Shown: piece after piece, positions 46,204 through 54,137 of the stretch
Position numbering within the stretch: the first letter of the stretch is position 1
Layout: every line of letters begins with the position of its first letter
Assembly: GCA_965601475.1 (NCBI GenBank)
Contig: OZ271832.1
Location: 1,612,001-1,676,000 of the forward strand
Reading direction: 5' to 3'
DNA: 64,000 nucleotides
Origin: JAWPMT01 sp965601475
Lineage (GTDB): Bacteria; Bacteroidota; Bacteroidia; Cytophagales; Cyclobacteriaceae
Made by a program: the position numbers and the translations under genes
The notes under the pieces: generated by a model
What the model was told of the DNA's origin: nothing
Database searches by the model: none
What the model saw: the letters and a program-made list of their open reading frames with translations, nothing else

Positions 46204-47580
46204 ATGCAAATCATGACCGTACAGCACGAACTCGATTATGAGAAGCTGGCATTGGTGGCCAGCAAAACCGAAAATGCCGTCATCATTACAGATAAGTATG
46301 GCGTTACCGAATGGGTGAATGATGCATTCACGACCATTACAGAATTTACGTTCGACGAAGCCGTAGGGAAGACCCCCGGACAGCTACTGCAAGGCGAAAA
46401 AACCGACCCCGAGCATATTGAGGCCATCAGGACCAAGCTCAGAACTGGCGAATCCTTTGTGCAGGAAATACTGAACTACACCAAATCCGGCCGGGAATAT
46501 TGGCTTCGGCTGTCTATCACGCCGATTCGAAACGAATTCAGTGAGATCGTCAACTACATCGCCATCGAGTCGGACATCACCCATGAAAAGAAGAACCAAC
46601 AGGCACTTGAAAAGGCGTTGAAGTCTTCACAAGAAGCCGAAGAAAGGCTCAAAATTGCCCTTGAACAACAGGAAGAGCTATCTCGTGAATTGATGTTGGC
46701 CGATCTAAAGTTCAAAAGCACTTTCAAGCAGGAGAAAAACATTGCCGAGTCCCTGCAACGGTACCGATCAGATCTGCAGCAAACGCAGGAACAGCTGCTC
46801 ACGAAAGAGAAAATGGCCAGCATCGGATTGCTCACAGCTGGCATTGCCCATGAGATCAACAACCCCATCAATTTTATCTCCAGCAGCATCTCTGCCCTGA
46901 AGGCATTGATCAAGGACATGCAAGAATTCATGGCCGAGACTGAGGACAAAGTACTGAGCCAACTTCCAGCCGAAATCCGCGAAAAGGTGGGAGCACTGAA
47001 AGAGGAATATGACATCGAACATGGCATGGAGGATATAGACCAAATGCTGGCTGACGCAGCATTGGGTACCCAACGAACCATACAGGTCATTGACAGCCTC
47101 CGGATTTCCGCCAGGGGCGATGAAGACGAAAAGACTGAAACCAATATTAATGATCTGCTGGACGCTAGCATCGTCCTCCTTAAGAATCAGCTGAGCAAGC
47201 ACATCAAAATTGAGAAATCTTATGGCCCACTGACAGAAATCTCCTGTCTGCCAGGACCACTGAGTCAGGTATTCACCAACCTGATCAACAATGCCATCCA
47301 GGCCATCCCAAAAGATAAGAAAGGAGTCATTGGAATCACCACGGAATGCACGGACAGCCACCAGCAAATCGTGATCAGCGATAATGGCTCTGGAATTCCG
47401 GCAAAATATAAGGACAAAATCTTCGAGCCCAGCTTCACCACCAAAAAAGTGGGAGAAGGAACAGGTCTGGGGATGTCCATTAGCAAAGAAATCATTGAGA
47501 ACCGCCACCAGGGTACCATCACATTTGAATCAGCAGAGGGCCAGGGGACGGCATTTACCATAACCATTCCCAAACCATGA
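46204..47580 (+). CDS. PAS-domain sensor histidine kinase (soluble)
   Basis: 458 residues with no membrane segment. An N-terminal PAS domain (15-130) has the LOV-like pattern LLQGEKTDPEHIEAI and NYTKSGREYWLRLSITPI, but lacks the photoactive Cys of the LOV motif. A coiled coil follows (130-205), then an H-box AGIAHEINNPINFI (phospho-His 216), N-box NLINNAIQAI near 359, G-boxes SDNGSGIPA and GEGTGLGMS. It has no receiver domain and no adjacent response regulator, so its partner is not obvious. It shares its PAS type with the next gene. The ATG at 46213 is an alternative start. Confidence 0.92.
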   Translation: MQIMTVQHELDYEKLALVASKTENAVIITDKYGVTEWVNDAFTTITEFTFDEAVGKTPGQLLQGEKTDPEHIEAIRTKLRTGESFVQEILNYTKSGREYWLRLSITPIRNEFSEIVNYIAIESDITHEKKNQQALEKALKSSQEAEERLKIALEQQEELSRELMLADLKFKSTFKQEKNIAESLQRYRSDLQQTQEQLLTKEKMASIGLLTAGIAHEINNPINFISSSISALKALIKDMQEFMAETEDKVLSQLPAEIREKVGALKEEYDIEHGMEDIDQMLADAALGTQRTIQVIDSLRISARGDEDEKTETNINDLLDASIVLLKNQLSKHIKIEKSYGPLTEISCLPGPLSQVFTNLINNAIQAIPKDKKGVIGITTECTDSHQQIVISDNGSGIPAKYKDKIFEPSFTTKKVGEGTGLGMSISKEIIENRHQGTITFESAEGQGTAFTITIPKP

Positions 47581-47621
47581 AAACGTAGGAAAAAGATCGA
47601 ATCGACCTGTAAGAGCTAAAA

Positions 47622-48797
47622 ATGATAATGACCAAAGACTACAGTCAGGAACTTGAAAACCTTGATCTGAGCAAAGACGTGCTGTCCAAAATAGCCAGCA
47701 ACACCAGCAATGCGGTGATTGTGGCTGACCTCAAAGGCAGAATCGTCTATGTCAACGAAGGGTTTGAACGTATCACTGAATACACGGCCAAAGAAGTCCT
47801 GGGACTCCGACCCGGCAAACTGCTACAAGGCCCTGACACCGACCGGGAAACCGTGAAGCGCATCGGCGAGAAACTCAGAGCTTTCGAGCGTGTCAATGAA
47901 ACCATCCTAAACTATGCCAAGTCGGGACGTTCCTACTGGCTTCAGTTGGACATCTATCCCTTATTTGATGCGGATGGTGCTCCGGAATGCTTCATGGCGA
48001 TCGAGTCGGATGTGACACAACTCAAAGAAAGCGAACGATTGGCCAGGGAACAGAATGAACGCATTCAGGAAAACATTTCCTACGCGCAACTCTTGCAAAA
48101 TGCGCTGTTCAGGGACCCCAATGAATTGAACAACCTGTTCGATGACTTTTTCATCATCGACCGTCCCAGGGATAAGGTGGGGGGTGACTTCTACCTCGTC
48201 GACAATATTCAGGGCAAAAAGGTAGCCCTCCTGGGGGATTGCACAGGGCACGGTGTTTCCGGAGCAATCATGACGGCCATGTCCATATCCATCATAAAGG
48301 AGCAATTGGCCATGTTCAAGACGCTGGACGCGGAGCTGATCCTGGAAAAGTCTCTACAAAAACTTGGAAAAATGCTGTCAGGCGGCAGGGACGACATGGC
48401 CGATACCTTTGAGGCTACGCTGCTGTTCATTGATGAAAGGAAACAGTCCGTACGTTACGCCTCGACCAGCCAGAGCCTTTACTTATTTGGAGAAAAAGTC
48501 GAACAGCTAATCAAAAAGAAGCGTGGTTCGACAAAATCCAGCAACATCGGCATGACCGGAATCTTCGACTATGAGCCAGGTACCATGGTTTATCTCAGCA
48601 GTGATGGCTTCCAGGACCAATTTGGCGGTCCCGACTGTCGCAAGTTTGGATCAACGGCGATGATGGACATGTTTGGAGCAGTCCATGCTGAAGCGTGCGA
48701 CGAGCAAAAAAAAGAAATAGAAAAAAGACTGGATGCCTGGCAGCAAGATGAAGATCAGACCGACGACATCCTGGTCCTTGGCATAAAACTCACCTAA
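47622..48797 (+). CDS. PAS-domain SpoIIE/PP2C-type serine phosphatase
   Basis: 391 residues. The PAS domain (20-140) is very like that of the preceding kinase (LLQGPDTDRETVKRI, NYAKSGRSYWLQLDIYPLF), also without the LOV Cys. A short linker leads to a SpoIIE/PP2C domain (170-390) with metal-binding DKVGGDFYLV, LLGDCTGHGVSGAIMTAM and a late DDILVLGIKL. It should remove phosphate from Ser/Thr of a protein partner, as in partner-switching systems, but no anti-sigma or STAS protein is adjacent. It is 41 nt after the kinase. Confidence 0.92.
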   Translation: MIMTKDYSQELENLDLSKDVLSKIASNTSNAVIVADLKGRIVYVNEGFERITEYTAKEVLGLRPGKLLQGPDTDRETVKRIGEKLRAFERVNETILNYAKSGRSYWLQLDIYPLFDADGAPECFMAIESDVTQLKESERLAREQNERIQENISYAQLLQNALFRDPNELNNLFDDFFIIDRPRDKVGGDFYLVDNIQGKKVALLGDCTGHGVSGAIMTAMSISIIKEQLAMFKTLDAELILEKSLQKLGKMLSGGRDDMADTFEATLLFIDERKQSVRYASTSQSLYLFGEKVEQLIKKKRGSTKSSNIGMTGIFDYEPGTMVYLSSDGFQDQFGGPDCRKFGSTAMMDMFGAVHAEACDEQKKEIEKRLDAWQQDEDQTDDILVLGIKLT

Positions 48798-48835
48798 TAC
48801 AAAAGATAACTTTAATCACAAATTGACTTTAGACT

Positions 48836-49231
48836 ATGAAACTAAATGATGCAATCGCGGCCTCTCTGAAGGACGTACCCAAGGCAGTAGCTGCCGGCGT
48901 GGTAGATATGGACAGTGGCATGATGCTGGACATGAAAACCACCGCCAGCCACCCCCAGGAAGTATTCGACTTTCTGGCCGCCGCCACCAAAGACATGTTT
49001 GAGGGTGAAAATGTGGTCACCATTGAGAACATCTTCAAGAAAGCTCGGGGCTCCAAAAGTGCCGAACACTATTTCAAAGAGATCGTGGTCTATTCCACTA
49101 ACCTGCTTCACTATTTCACCCGACTGCCAGGTAAAGAATCGACGGTATACGCCGTGATCTGCTCAGCGGATGCCAACGTGGGATTGGTGATGGTGAAAGC
49201 TCGGGAGATTGCCAAAAAAGTCGAGATCTGA
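48836..49231 (+). CDS. Roadblock/LC7-like small protein
   Basis: 131 residues, soluble. The AAGVVDMDSGMMLDMKTT strand pair near residue 20, a central helix, and the late STVYAVICSADANVGLVMVK strands fit the roadblock/LC7 (MglB-like) fold. This is a pattern-based call with moderate support. Roadblock proteins usually regulate small GTPases or act as dimer scaffolds. It lies 38 nt after the phosphatase, and a perfect 26-base palindrome follows it. Confidence 0.65.
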   Translation: MKLNDAIAASLKDVPKAVAAGVVDMDSGMMLDMKTTASHPQEVFDFLAAATKDMFEGENVVTIENIFKKARGSKSAEHYFKEIVVYSTNLLHYFTRLPGKESTVYAVICSADANVGLVMVKAREIAKKVEI

Positions 49232-49250
49232 GATTTGAAGCACCGCCAAA

Positions 49251-49276
49251 GTGATCTGTCCGATCGGACAGATCAC
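49251..49276. terminator. Perfect 26-base palindrome (hairpin)
   Basis: GTGATCTGTCC, centre GATC, then GGACAGATCAC: the two halves are exact reverse complements with no mismatch. It is 19 nt after the roadblock-like gene and 50 nt before the ATPase gene. There is no T-run. It may be a terminator or processing hairpin, or a protein-binding operator. Confidence 0.6.
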
Positions 49277-49326
49277 ATTCTTCCAAAATATCTTAAACCA
49301 GCTGGCACTTCGGCAGTTGTAGTAGC

Positions 49327-49848
49327 ATGGATTATCTCGTAGCCATCAGAGGGTTAGAAATCCGCGATGAACACCAAAAACTGCTATCCTCGGGAGACCT
49401 GGAGATTGCAGGAGGTTCCACGCTGGCCATCTTTGGCCCTGGTGGCAGTGGCAAATCACTACTTCTCAAGTATATCTACGGTCTGCAACTGGAAAACCTC
49501 TCATATAAGGTAATGGAGACAAAATCAAGACCTGATCTCACCTATTTCCTGGACCGAAACGGGGGGAGAAGTGAACCTGCCGAAATACCCCAAAGCACCT
49601 ATGACCTTTACTTGATCGACGAACCGGAAAATGGCTATTCCATCGATCAATTCCATCACTTCCGTGACAAAGTAGCCAGGGAACAAAGTGCGCTGATCTT
49701 TGTCACCCACCACCTGGGTTTCCTGGAGGAGTTCGCTGAGGAAATTATGGTCCTGAAATATGGTGAAAGCAAAGGCAAGTATTCCAAACACGCCTTTTTC
49801 AACAATCAGGACCCATATATCGATTACCTTTCAAAAATGGGATGTTAA
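49327..49848 (+). CDS. Small ABC-type ATPase domain without signature motif
   Basis: 173 residues. Walker A GPGGSGKS (37-44), Walker B-like YDLYLIDEPE (92-101) and H-loop FVTHH (125-129) are present in ABC order. The LSGGQ-type signature and most of the helical domain are missing, since only about 50 residues lie between Walker A and Walker B. There is no partner permease. It may be a soluble regulatory or assembly ATPase. It is followed after one base by the phosphatase gene, so it belongs to the same signalling locus. Confidence 0.75.
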   Translation: MDYLVAIRGLEIRDEHQKLLSSGDLEIAGGSTLAIFGPGGSGKSLLLKYIYGLQLENLSYKVMETKSRPDLTYFLDRNGGRSEPAEIPQSTYDLYLIDEPENGYSIDQFHHFRDKVAREQSALIFVTHHLGFLEEFAEEIMVLKYGESKGKYSKHAFFNNQDPYIDYLSKMGC

Positions 49849-49849
49849 T

Positions 49850-50317
49850 ATGTTAGGATTCAGATGGATAGTTGCCAATGAATTGGCCGGGTCTCCGCAA
49901 CCGGGATTATATGGAGACTGGAGTGAAGACATCCCATTCCTCAAAAGAAAAGGCATCAGCTTCGTAATGAGCCTCACCGAAGAACCCCTTGTTCAAGCGC
50001 AATTGATAGATGAAGGCTTTGGATTCCACCACTTCCCCATCCGCGATATGGACGCACCTATGCCAAGAACGGCCTATGACGCCATAAAGATTCTAAATGA
50101 CCAGACCAAGGCTGGCAACAAGGTGCTCATTCACTGCAAGGGAGGTGTGGGCAGAACTGGAATGATCGGCGCCTGCTATTTGGTAAGTCAGGGCATACCT
50201 CCTGATGAGGCCATTCAGAAAGTCCGCAGCATCCACAATGCCTTTATTCAAACACGCAACCAGGAGCTGTTCGTGGGACACTTTGAGAAATTTCTAGCTG
50301 GTCAGGAGTCCTACTAG
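49850..50317 (+). CDS. Dual-specificity / tyrosine protein phosphatase
   Basis: 155 residues from the ATG at 49850, one base past the ATPase stop; the longer frame to 49760 overlaps that gene and is rejected. The CX5R loop HCKGGVGRTG (Cys96, Arg102) and an upstream general-acid Asp in IRDMDAP mark a cysteine phosphatase of the DSP/CDKN3-like group. N-terminal FRWIVANELAGSPQPG is typical of that group. Substrate is unknown; by context it may act on a phosphoprotein of the PAS locus. Confidence 0.9.
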   Translation: MLGFRWIVANELAGSPQPGLYGDWSEDIPFLKRKGISFVMSLTEEPLVQAQLIDEGFGFHHFPIRDMDAPMPRTAYDAIKILNDQTKAGNKVLIHCKGGVGRTGMIGACYLVSQGIPPDEAIQKVRSIHNAFIQTRNQELFVGHFEKFLAGQESY

Positions 50318-50327
50318 GGACAAAAAA

Positions 50328-50352
50328 AATGGTCACCCGGCAGGTGACCATT
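50328..50352 (-). terminator. Rho-independent terminator for the minus-strand lipoprotein gene
   Basis: Stem AATGGTCACC (50328-50337) and GGTGACCATT (50343-50352) with a 5-nt loop. On the minus strand it is followed by a T-run (the A-run at 50322-50329). It can end the lipoprotein transcript and may also act on the convergent phosphatase transcript. Confidence 0.85.
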
Positions 50353-50376
50353 CTTCCTCTAAAAACTTACTATTAA

Positions 50377-51510
50377 CTATTCAATAGACAGATTAAAATC
50401 GATATCAACGTCAGTTCCACCAACGGTAGCGTCCGAAGTGTCGGTTTTCATACCTGGCTGATGTTTCAGTACCACCCTGAATGTGCCCGCCGTTGAAGTG
50501 GCATCACCGGTCGTCCACTGAGTAGACAAACCAACAGGGTTGCCATTGTCATCTTGATCGTTGTAGTTCAAAGCATCGGACCTGCTGTCTACATTTCCGT
50601 CACCCGCGGGATTGGAGAATATGTCCGTGGTGAACTCAAAAAAGAACATGTGCTCGTCATCTTCCATGGCGATTTCTGCAGTAACGTCTTCATCTTCCAT
50701 GCCCAGTGTATTGGTCAAAGTGATGGACATTTGGTATTCTGTGTTCGCTGCCAGGTTGATATCCTCGACCGTAGGATTGGCTACACCCTCACCGTCTTCA
50801 TCAAACCATCTTGCGGTGATCGCATCGCCACCACCAGCAGGGGTGAAAGTCAATATGATTTCATTGATTACTTCTTCCTCATCATCATGGTCATGGCCCT
50901 CCTCGACGATTTCGATGGGAAAAGTAATATCAACATCTGTTCCCCCAACTGTAGCATCACTGTCCGCCGTCTTCAGATCTGGCTGATGCTTCAACACCAC
51001 ATTGAATTCACCAGGAGTCTCTGTGTGCTCTCCCGCAGTCCAGGTAGTACTAAGACCTAGCGGAAGGTTATTGGCATCCTGATCATTGTAGTTGATAGGG
51101 TCTGCTCTGTTGTCAAGGTTGCCGTTACCAGCGGGATCAGAAAAGATGCCCTCTGTGAAAGAGAAGAAAAACATGTGCTCATCCGCTTCTCGATCGATCT
51201 CAGCGGTGATATCCTCATCCTCAGTACCTAAGGTATTGGCCAGCGTCATGGTGAGTGTATAGGTAACGCCCTCTTCCAAATCAATTTCGTCAATGGTCGG
51301 ATTGGCTCCTCCCTCTCCGTCCGCATCCAGCCATGTGGCGGTGACGGCCTCTTCCCCATTGTCTGGTGTAAATGTCAAGACGACGCGTGAGATCACCTCT
51401 TCCTCCTCATTGCCATTCCCCGGATCCGGTTCATCATCATCTGAACAACTGACTACAAATGCCAGGCCCAGTACCATGAGAAAATAAAATGTTGACTTAA
51501 ATGTTTTCAT
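50377..51510 (-). CDS. Lipoprotein with two tandem 165-residue domains and a His-rich linker
   Basis: 377 residues. Signal with lipobox FVVSC (Cys22), then an acidic linker. Two beta-rich domains of equal length, 37-201 and 212-376, align without gaps at an offset of 175 residues; both contain ADEHMFFF or DDEHMFFF, YNDQD, VVLKHQP and SDATVGGTDVDI. They are joined by EEGHDHDDEEE, a likely metal-binding linker. It pairs with the TonB receptor at 51584-53950, as related one-domain lipoproteins do in Bacteroidota, and an operator-like dyad lies just upstream. It is probably a surface or periplasmic metal-related protein; ligand not shown. Confidence 0.8.
   Translation of the reverse strand: MKTFKSTFYFLMVLGLAFVVSCSDDDEPDPGNGNEEEEVISRVVLTFTPDNGEEAVTATWLDADGEGGANPTIDEIDLEEGVTYTLTMTLANTLGTEDEDITAEIDREADEHMFFFSFTEGIFSDPAGNGNLDNRADPINYNDQDANNLPLGLSTTWTAGEHTETPGEFNVVLKHQPDLKTADSDATVGGTDVDITFPIEIVEEGHDHDDEEEVINEIILTFTPAGGGDAITARWFDEDGEGVANPTVEDINLAANTEYQMSITLTNTLGMEDEDVTAEIAMEDDEHMFFFEFTTDIFSNPAGDGNVDSRSDALNYNDQDDNGNPVGLSTQWTTGDATSTAGTFRVVLKHQPGMKTDTSDATVGGTDVDIDFNLSIE
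50383..50877 (-). repeat. Second copy of the internal 165-residue repeat
   Basis: Codes for residues 212-376 of the lipoprotein. Matches copy one codon for codon in length, with many identical short runs. Evidence for a gene-internal duplication. Confidence 0.85.
50908..51402 (-). repeat. First copy of the internal 165-residue repeat
   Basis: Codes for residues 37-201 of the lipoprotein; same length (495 bases) as the second copy, with no insertion or deletion between them. Confidence 0.85.
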
Positions 51511-51538
51511 GCTTAATAGATAGAGTTATTCAACTTAA

Positions 51539-51555
51539 GTGCAAGAATATTGCAT
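51539..51555. promoter_or_regulatory. Operator-like dyad upstream of the lipoprotein gene
   Basis: GTGCAA-GAATA-TTGCAT: TGCAA and TTGCA arms around five bases, the same spacing as the two dyads at 54032-54052 and 54138-54154. On the minus strand its centre reads TATTCTTG, one mismatch from the -7 box TAnnTTTG, so a bound repressor would cover the promoter. It is 29 nt upstream of the lipoprotein ATG. Confidence 0.6.
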
Positions 51556-51583
51556 TTATGAATCCCGTGCAATAGTCGTGCAA

Positions 51584-53950
51584 CTAAAATTGGTAGCCCA
51601 ATGCGAAGGAGAAGTTCCTGCCGGGCGCATCGGCAAAGTACCTTAGTCTATCCGTATAGGCCCGGTATGACGTGTTCAGCAGGTTGTTGATTTTCACTTC
51701 TGCGTTCCATCGTGTCTTTCTGTATTCGACCCCCCCGTTCAACAGAAAATAGTCATCCGGTGGTGACATGAAATCAAAAATCTCATCCCGACTCACCTCA
51801 GCCTCACCATTCTGGAAATCTGCCGGTTGGATCACAATCGGTGCATTCCATTGCCTTGCTGTATAATTAACGTCCAAACCATAGCTCCAGCTGCCATTCG
51901 TATAATCTATTGTATAGTTGACATTGAGTGGTGGAATTTCGACAAAGGGCTGGCTGTTTTTGAGTTCGGTGGCGTGAACGTAAGAGATCTTCACCTCTGA
52001 AGTCCAGGATGGCGTATGCTGATAGCGTATATCCCAATCACTGCCTACAAAGAGTGCATTAGTCTGATCGTAGATGAAGAAAGGAAAGGTGCCGGCTACA
52101 TTGGTGGTGATACCGAAAGGACGCAGGAAAATGTAATTGTCGATGTGGTTCGCATAAAAGACGAATTCCGCCTCAATCCGGTCGGTTTTGTATTCCAAGC
52201 CAGAAACCCATTTGACACTACTTTCCGCTGGAACAGGTCGGTCTGACTCGTCGAAAACGCGATCCAAAGGCGTGGAGATTTGCGGCTCCAGTTCATAGCG
52301 CCAAAGTCCGAACTGGATCCTTGAAAAATGATAGCCGAAGGAGTATAATTCGGAAACATTGGGTGGGCGCCAGGCGGAGCCAACATTCGAATAGATCGAC
52401 CACCGTTGATTAAGCGCTTTCCGGATACCGAAAGTGAAAGTGGCATTGGCATAGCTTACATCGTTCGAATAGATGGTGACATCGCGAATGGTATCTGCGA
52501 CACTCAAAGTCTGAAAATCAAATCTTGCACCAAGCTCCAGTGTCGTTTCATCAAAGCTGAGCGATTGAATGGTGAAGGCACCAATATTTAGCACATCATA
52601 GTCCGGTACAAAATTGACCGGATTGGAGCCAGGTTCATTCTCACTGTGCTGCGTAAACATTTGAATCCCGGAATTACCGCTCCATCGACCTTTTTCCGGT
52701 TGCAGCCACTCTGCTTCTATACTGTGAGACAGAAGCTGGAGGTCAATGACCGGTCGGTCGTTCAACTCACCTCTCCTCACATCAAATTCCCGCCGTATGT
52801 TGCGCTGTACGGCATACTGCACATTAAAAACATGCTCGCCGAGAAAGATCGATAAGTTGGACTTCACCAAGCCGTGATCTGTTTCTTGCTTCGGGTTCTG
52901 AATGTCGTAGGATCGATCAAAAGTGGGATTGGGGACCCCTCTTTCAATGGCATTCTGCAAATCTGTGAGGTTGCCCACCAGGGACCCCCGCAAAATACCC
53001 AACTCCTGTTGGAAGTAACTTCCGGATACCTGAAGGTCAAATTTGGGCTGATGCCAGAAGGTGTTGAAGCTCCCTCCATATTCCCGCTTCCCCGTGTTGG
53101 ATAGGTCATAATCTGGCGCCTGCAAGTCTCCCTGGTATATCCCAAAACCGCCCACATTCCAGGCAAATCGATGTGAACCCTGGCCCAAATCCAGGTTGCT
53201 GCTAATGGCTCGTCCATTCGTTTGGTAGGACGAACCAACAGATCCGGTCAATGCCTGGTCCAAAGCTGGTTTTTTGGAATTGTAGAGAATAACCCCTCCC
53301 AATGCCTCAGGGCCATATTTTACCGTAGCTGCACCCTTCACAATTTCTATCTGATCTACATGCGAAGCATCAATTTCCGGGGCATGTTCATCTCCCCAAA
53401 CCTGATAAGCGTGCCGTACTCCATCGTTGATCACCAATACCCTATTGGAGTGCAAACCATGAATAATCGGTTTCGAGATGTTAGTGCCCGTATTCAGCGA
53501 GGAAACACCGCTCTGAAGTGATGTCATCTCGGCAATGGAAGTATTTAACACCGAGAGACCGGTAACCTCCTTTCTTTGGATAGCCAAGGACTTCAACTCC
53601 TCGGCCCGGGTATTCTCTACGATAATACTCTCCAAAAGGGCATTCTCCGAGGCCAGGTAGATGATCGGATCGGGGTGATGGAAATCATGGTGGTGCACCA
53701 CTGATTTATATCCAATGAATCGAACCTGCAGATGAACCTCTTCCTCACAAATGCCTTCAATGGTAAACTCACCGTTTTCATCCGCGATTACTCCTTTGTC
53801 CGTTCCTACGATGCCAATGGTTGCATATGGCAGTGGTTCCTTGGTACTGATATCAAACACCTGGCCGCTTATCGCCTGATCGCAGTCCTTAGACTGGCCG
53901 TGGACAAGGCACATCGAGACGGAAAACAAGAGTAGAAATAGAAATCGCAT
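51584..53950 (-). CDS. TonB-dependent receptor, probable zinc (or other metal) importer
   Basis: 788 residues from the ATG at 53950; the longer frame has no signal peptide of its own. Signal peptide (FLFLLLFSVSMCLVHG), a carboxypeptidase-like domain (30-110) containing HHDFHHPDP, a plug with GVSSLNTGTNISKPIIHGLH, and a barrel ending in FALGYQF. The plug and barrel style is that of siderophore/metal receptors rather than SusC. The metal assignment is inference from the His-rich segment, the neighbouring COG0523 GTPase and the shared operators. An operator dyad and a perfect -7 box lie upstream. Confidence 0.85.
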   Translation of the reverse strand: MRFLFLLLFSVSMCLVHGQSKDCDQAISGQVFDISTKEPLPYATIGIVGTDKGVIADENGEFTIEGICEEEVHLQVRFIGYKSVVHHHDFHHPDPIIYLASENALLESIIVENTRAEELKSLAIQRKEVTGLSVLNTSIAEMTSLQSGVSSLNTGTNISKPIIHGLHSNRVLVINDGVRHAYQVWGDEHAPEIDASHVDQIEIVKGAATVKYGPEALGGVILYNSKKPALDQALTGSVGSSYQTNGRAISSNLDLGQGSHRFAWNVGGFGIYQGDLQAPDYDLSNTGKREYGGSFNTFWHQPKFDLQVSGSYFQQELGILRGSLVGNLTDLQNAIERGVPNPTFDRSYDIQNPKQETDHGLVKSNLSIFLGEHVFNVQYAVQRNIRREFDVRRGELNDRPVIDLQLLSHSIEAEWLQPEKGRWSGNSGIQMFTQHSENEPGSNPVNFVPDYDVLNIGAFTIQSLSFDETTLELGARFDFQTLSVADTIRDVTIYSNDVSYANATFTFGIRKALNQRWSIYSNVGSAWRPPNVSELYSFGYHFSRIQFGLWRYELEPQISTPLDRVFDESDRPVPAESSVKWVSGLEYKTDRIEAEFVFYANHIDNYIFLRPFGITTNVAGTFPFFIYDQTNALFVGSDWDIRYQHTPSWTSEVKISYVHATELKNSQPFVEIPPLNVNYTIDYTNGSWSYGLDVNYTARQWNAPIVIQPADFQNGEAEVSRDEIFDFMSPPDDYFLLNGGVEYRKTRWNAEVKINNLLNTSYRAYTDRLRYFADAPGRNFSFALGYQF

Positions 53951-53964
53951 AGAACTCACCAGCA

Positions 53965-53985
53965 CAAGGTGCAAATACCACCTTG
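53965..53985. other. Inverted repeat in the receptor leader
   Basis: CAAGGTG (53965-53971) and CACCTTG (53979-53985), 7-bp perfect arms with a 7-nt loop, 15 nt upstream of the receptor ATG. It would form a hairpin in the 5' leader near the ribosome entry site. Confidence 0.5.
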
Positions 53986-54021
53986 AAGCAAAGACTGACA
54001 CTTATGTCGCTTGCCGGAGGG

Positions 54022-54029
54022 CAAAACTA
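54022..54029 (-). promoter_or_regulatory. -7 promoter box of the TonB receptor gene
   Basis: Minus strand reads TAGTTTTG, a full match to the Bacteroidota -7 consensus TAnnTTTG, 72 nt upstream of the receptor ATG. The dyad at 54032-54052 sits directly upstream, between -7 and -33. Confidence 0.6.
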
Positions 54030-54031
54030 CG

Positions 54032-54052
54032 AAATGCAACCACATTGCATTT
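54032..54052. promoter_or_regulatory. Operator-like dyad (receptor side)
   Basis: AAATGCAA-CCACA-TTGCATTT: perfect 8-bp arms around five bases, placed next to the receptor -7 box. It shares ATGCAA-N5-TTGCAT with the dyad at 54138. A 7-1-7 reading fits Fur-family (Zur-like) operators. Confidence 0.7.
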
Positions 54053-54137
54053 AGCAAAGTTCGGTTTCATGAAATATTAGTTCTGTTGAGACAAAGCCGC
54101 AGGGCATTCATGTCGTAACAACCACTCATGTAGTAGA

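Noticed and set aside
45992..46216. 74-codon open frame upstream of the histidine kinase
   Set aside because: Overlaps the kinase start, has composition unlike a protein and no recognisable feature.
51568..51583. GTGCAA-TAGTC-GTGCAA next to the lipoprotein operator
   Set aside because: It is a direct repeat of the half-site, not a dyad; it may be a coincidence or a weak extra half-site.
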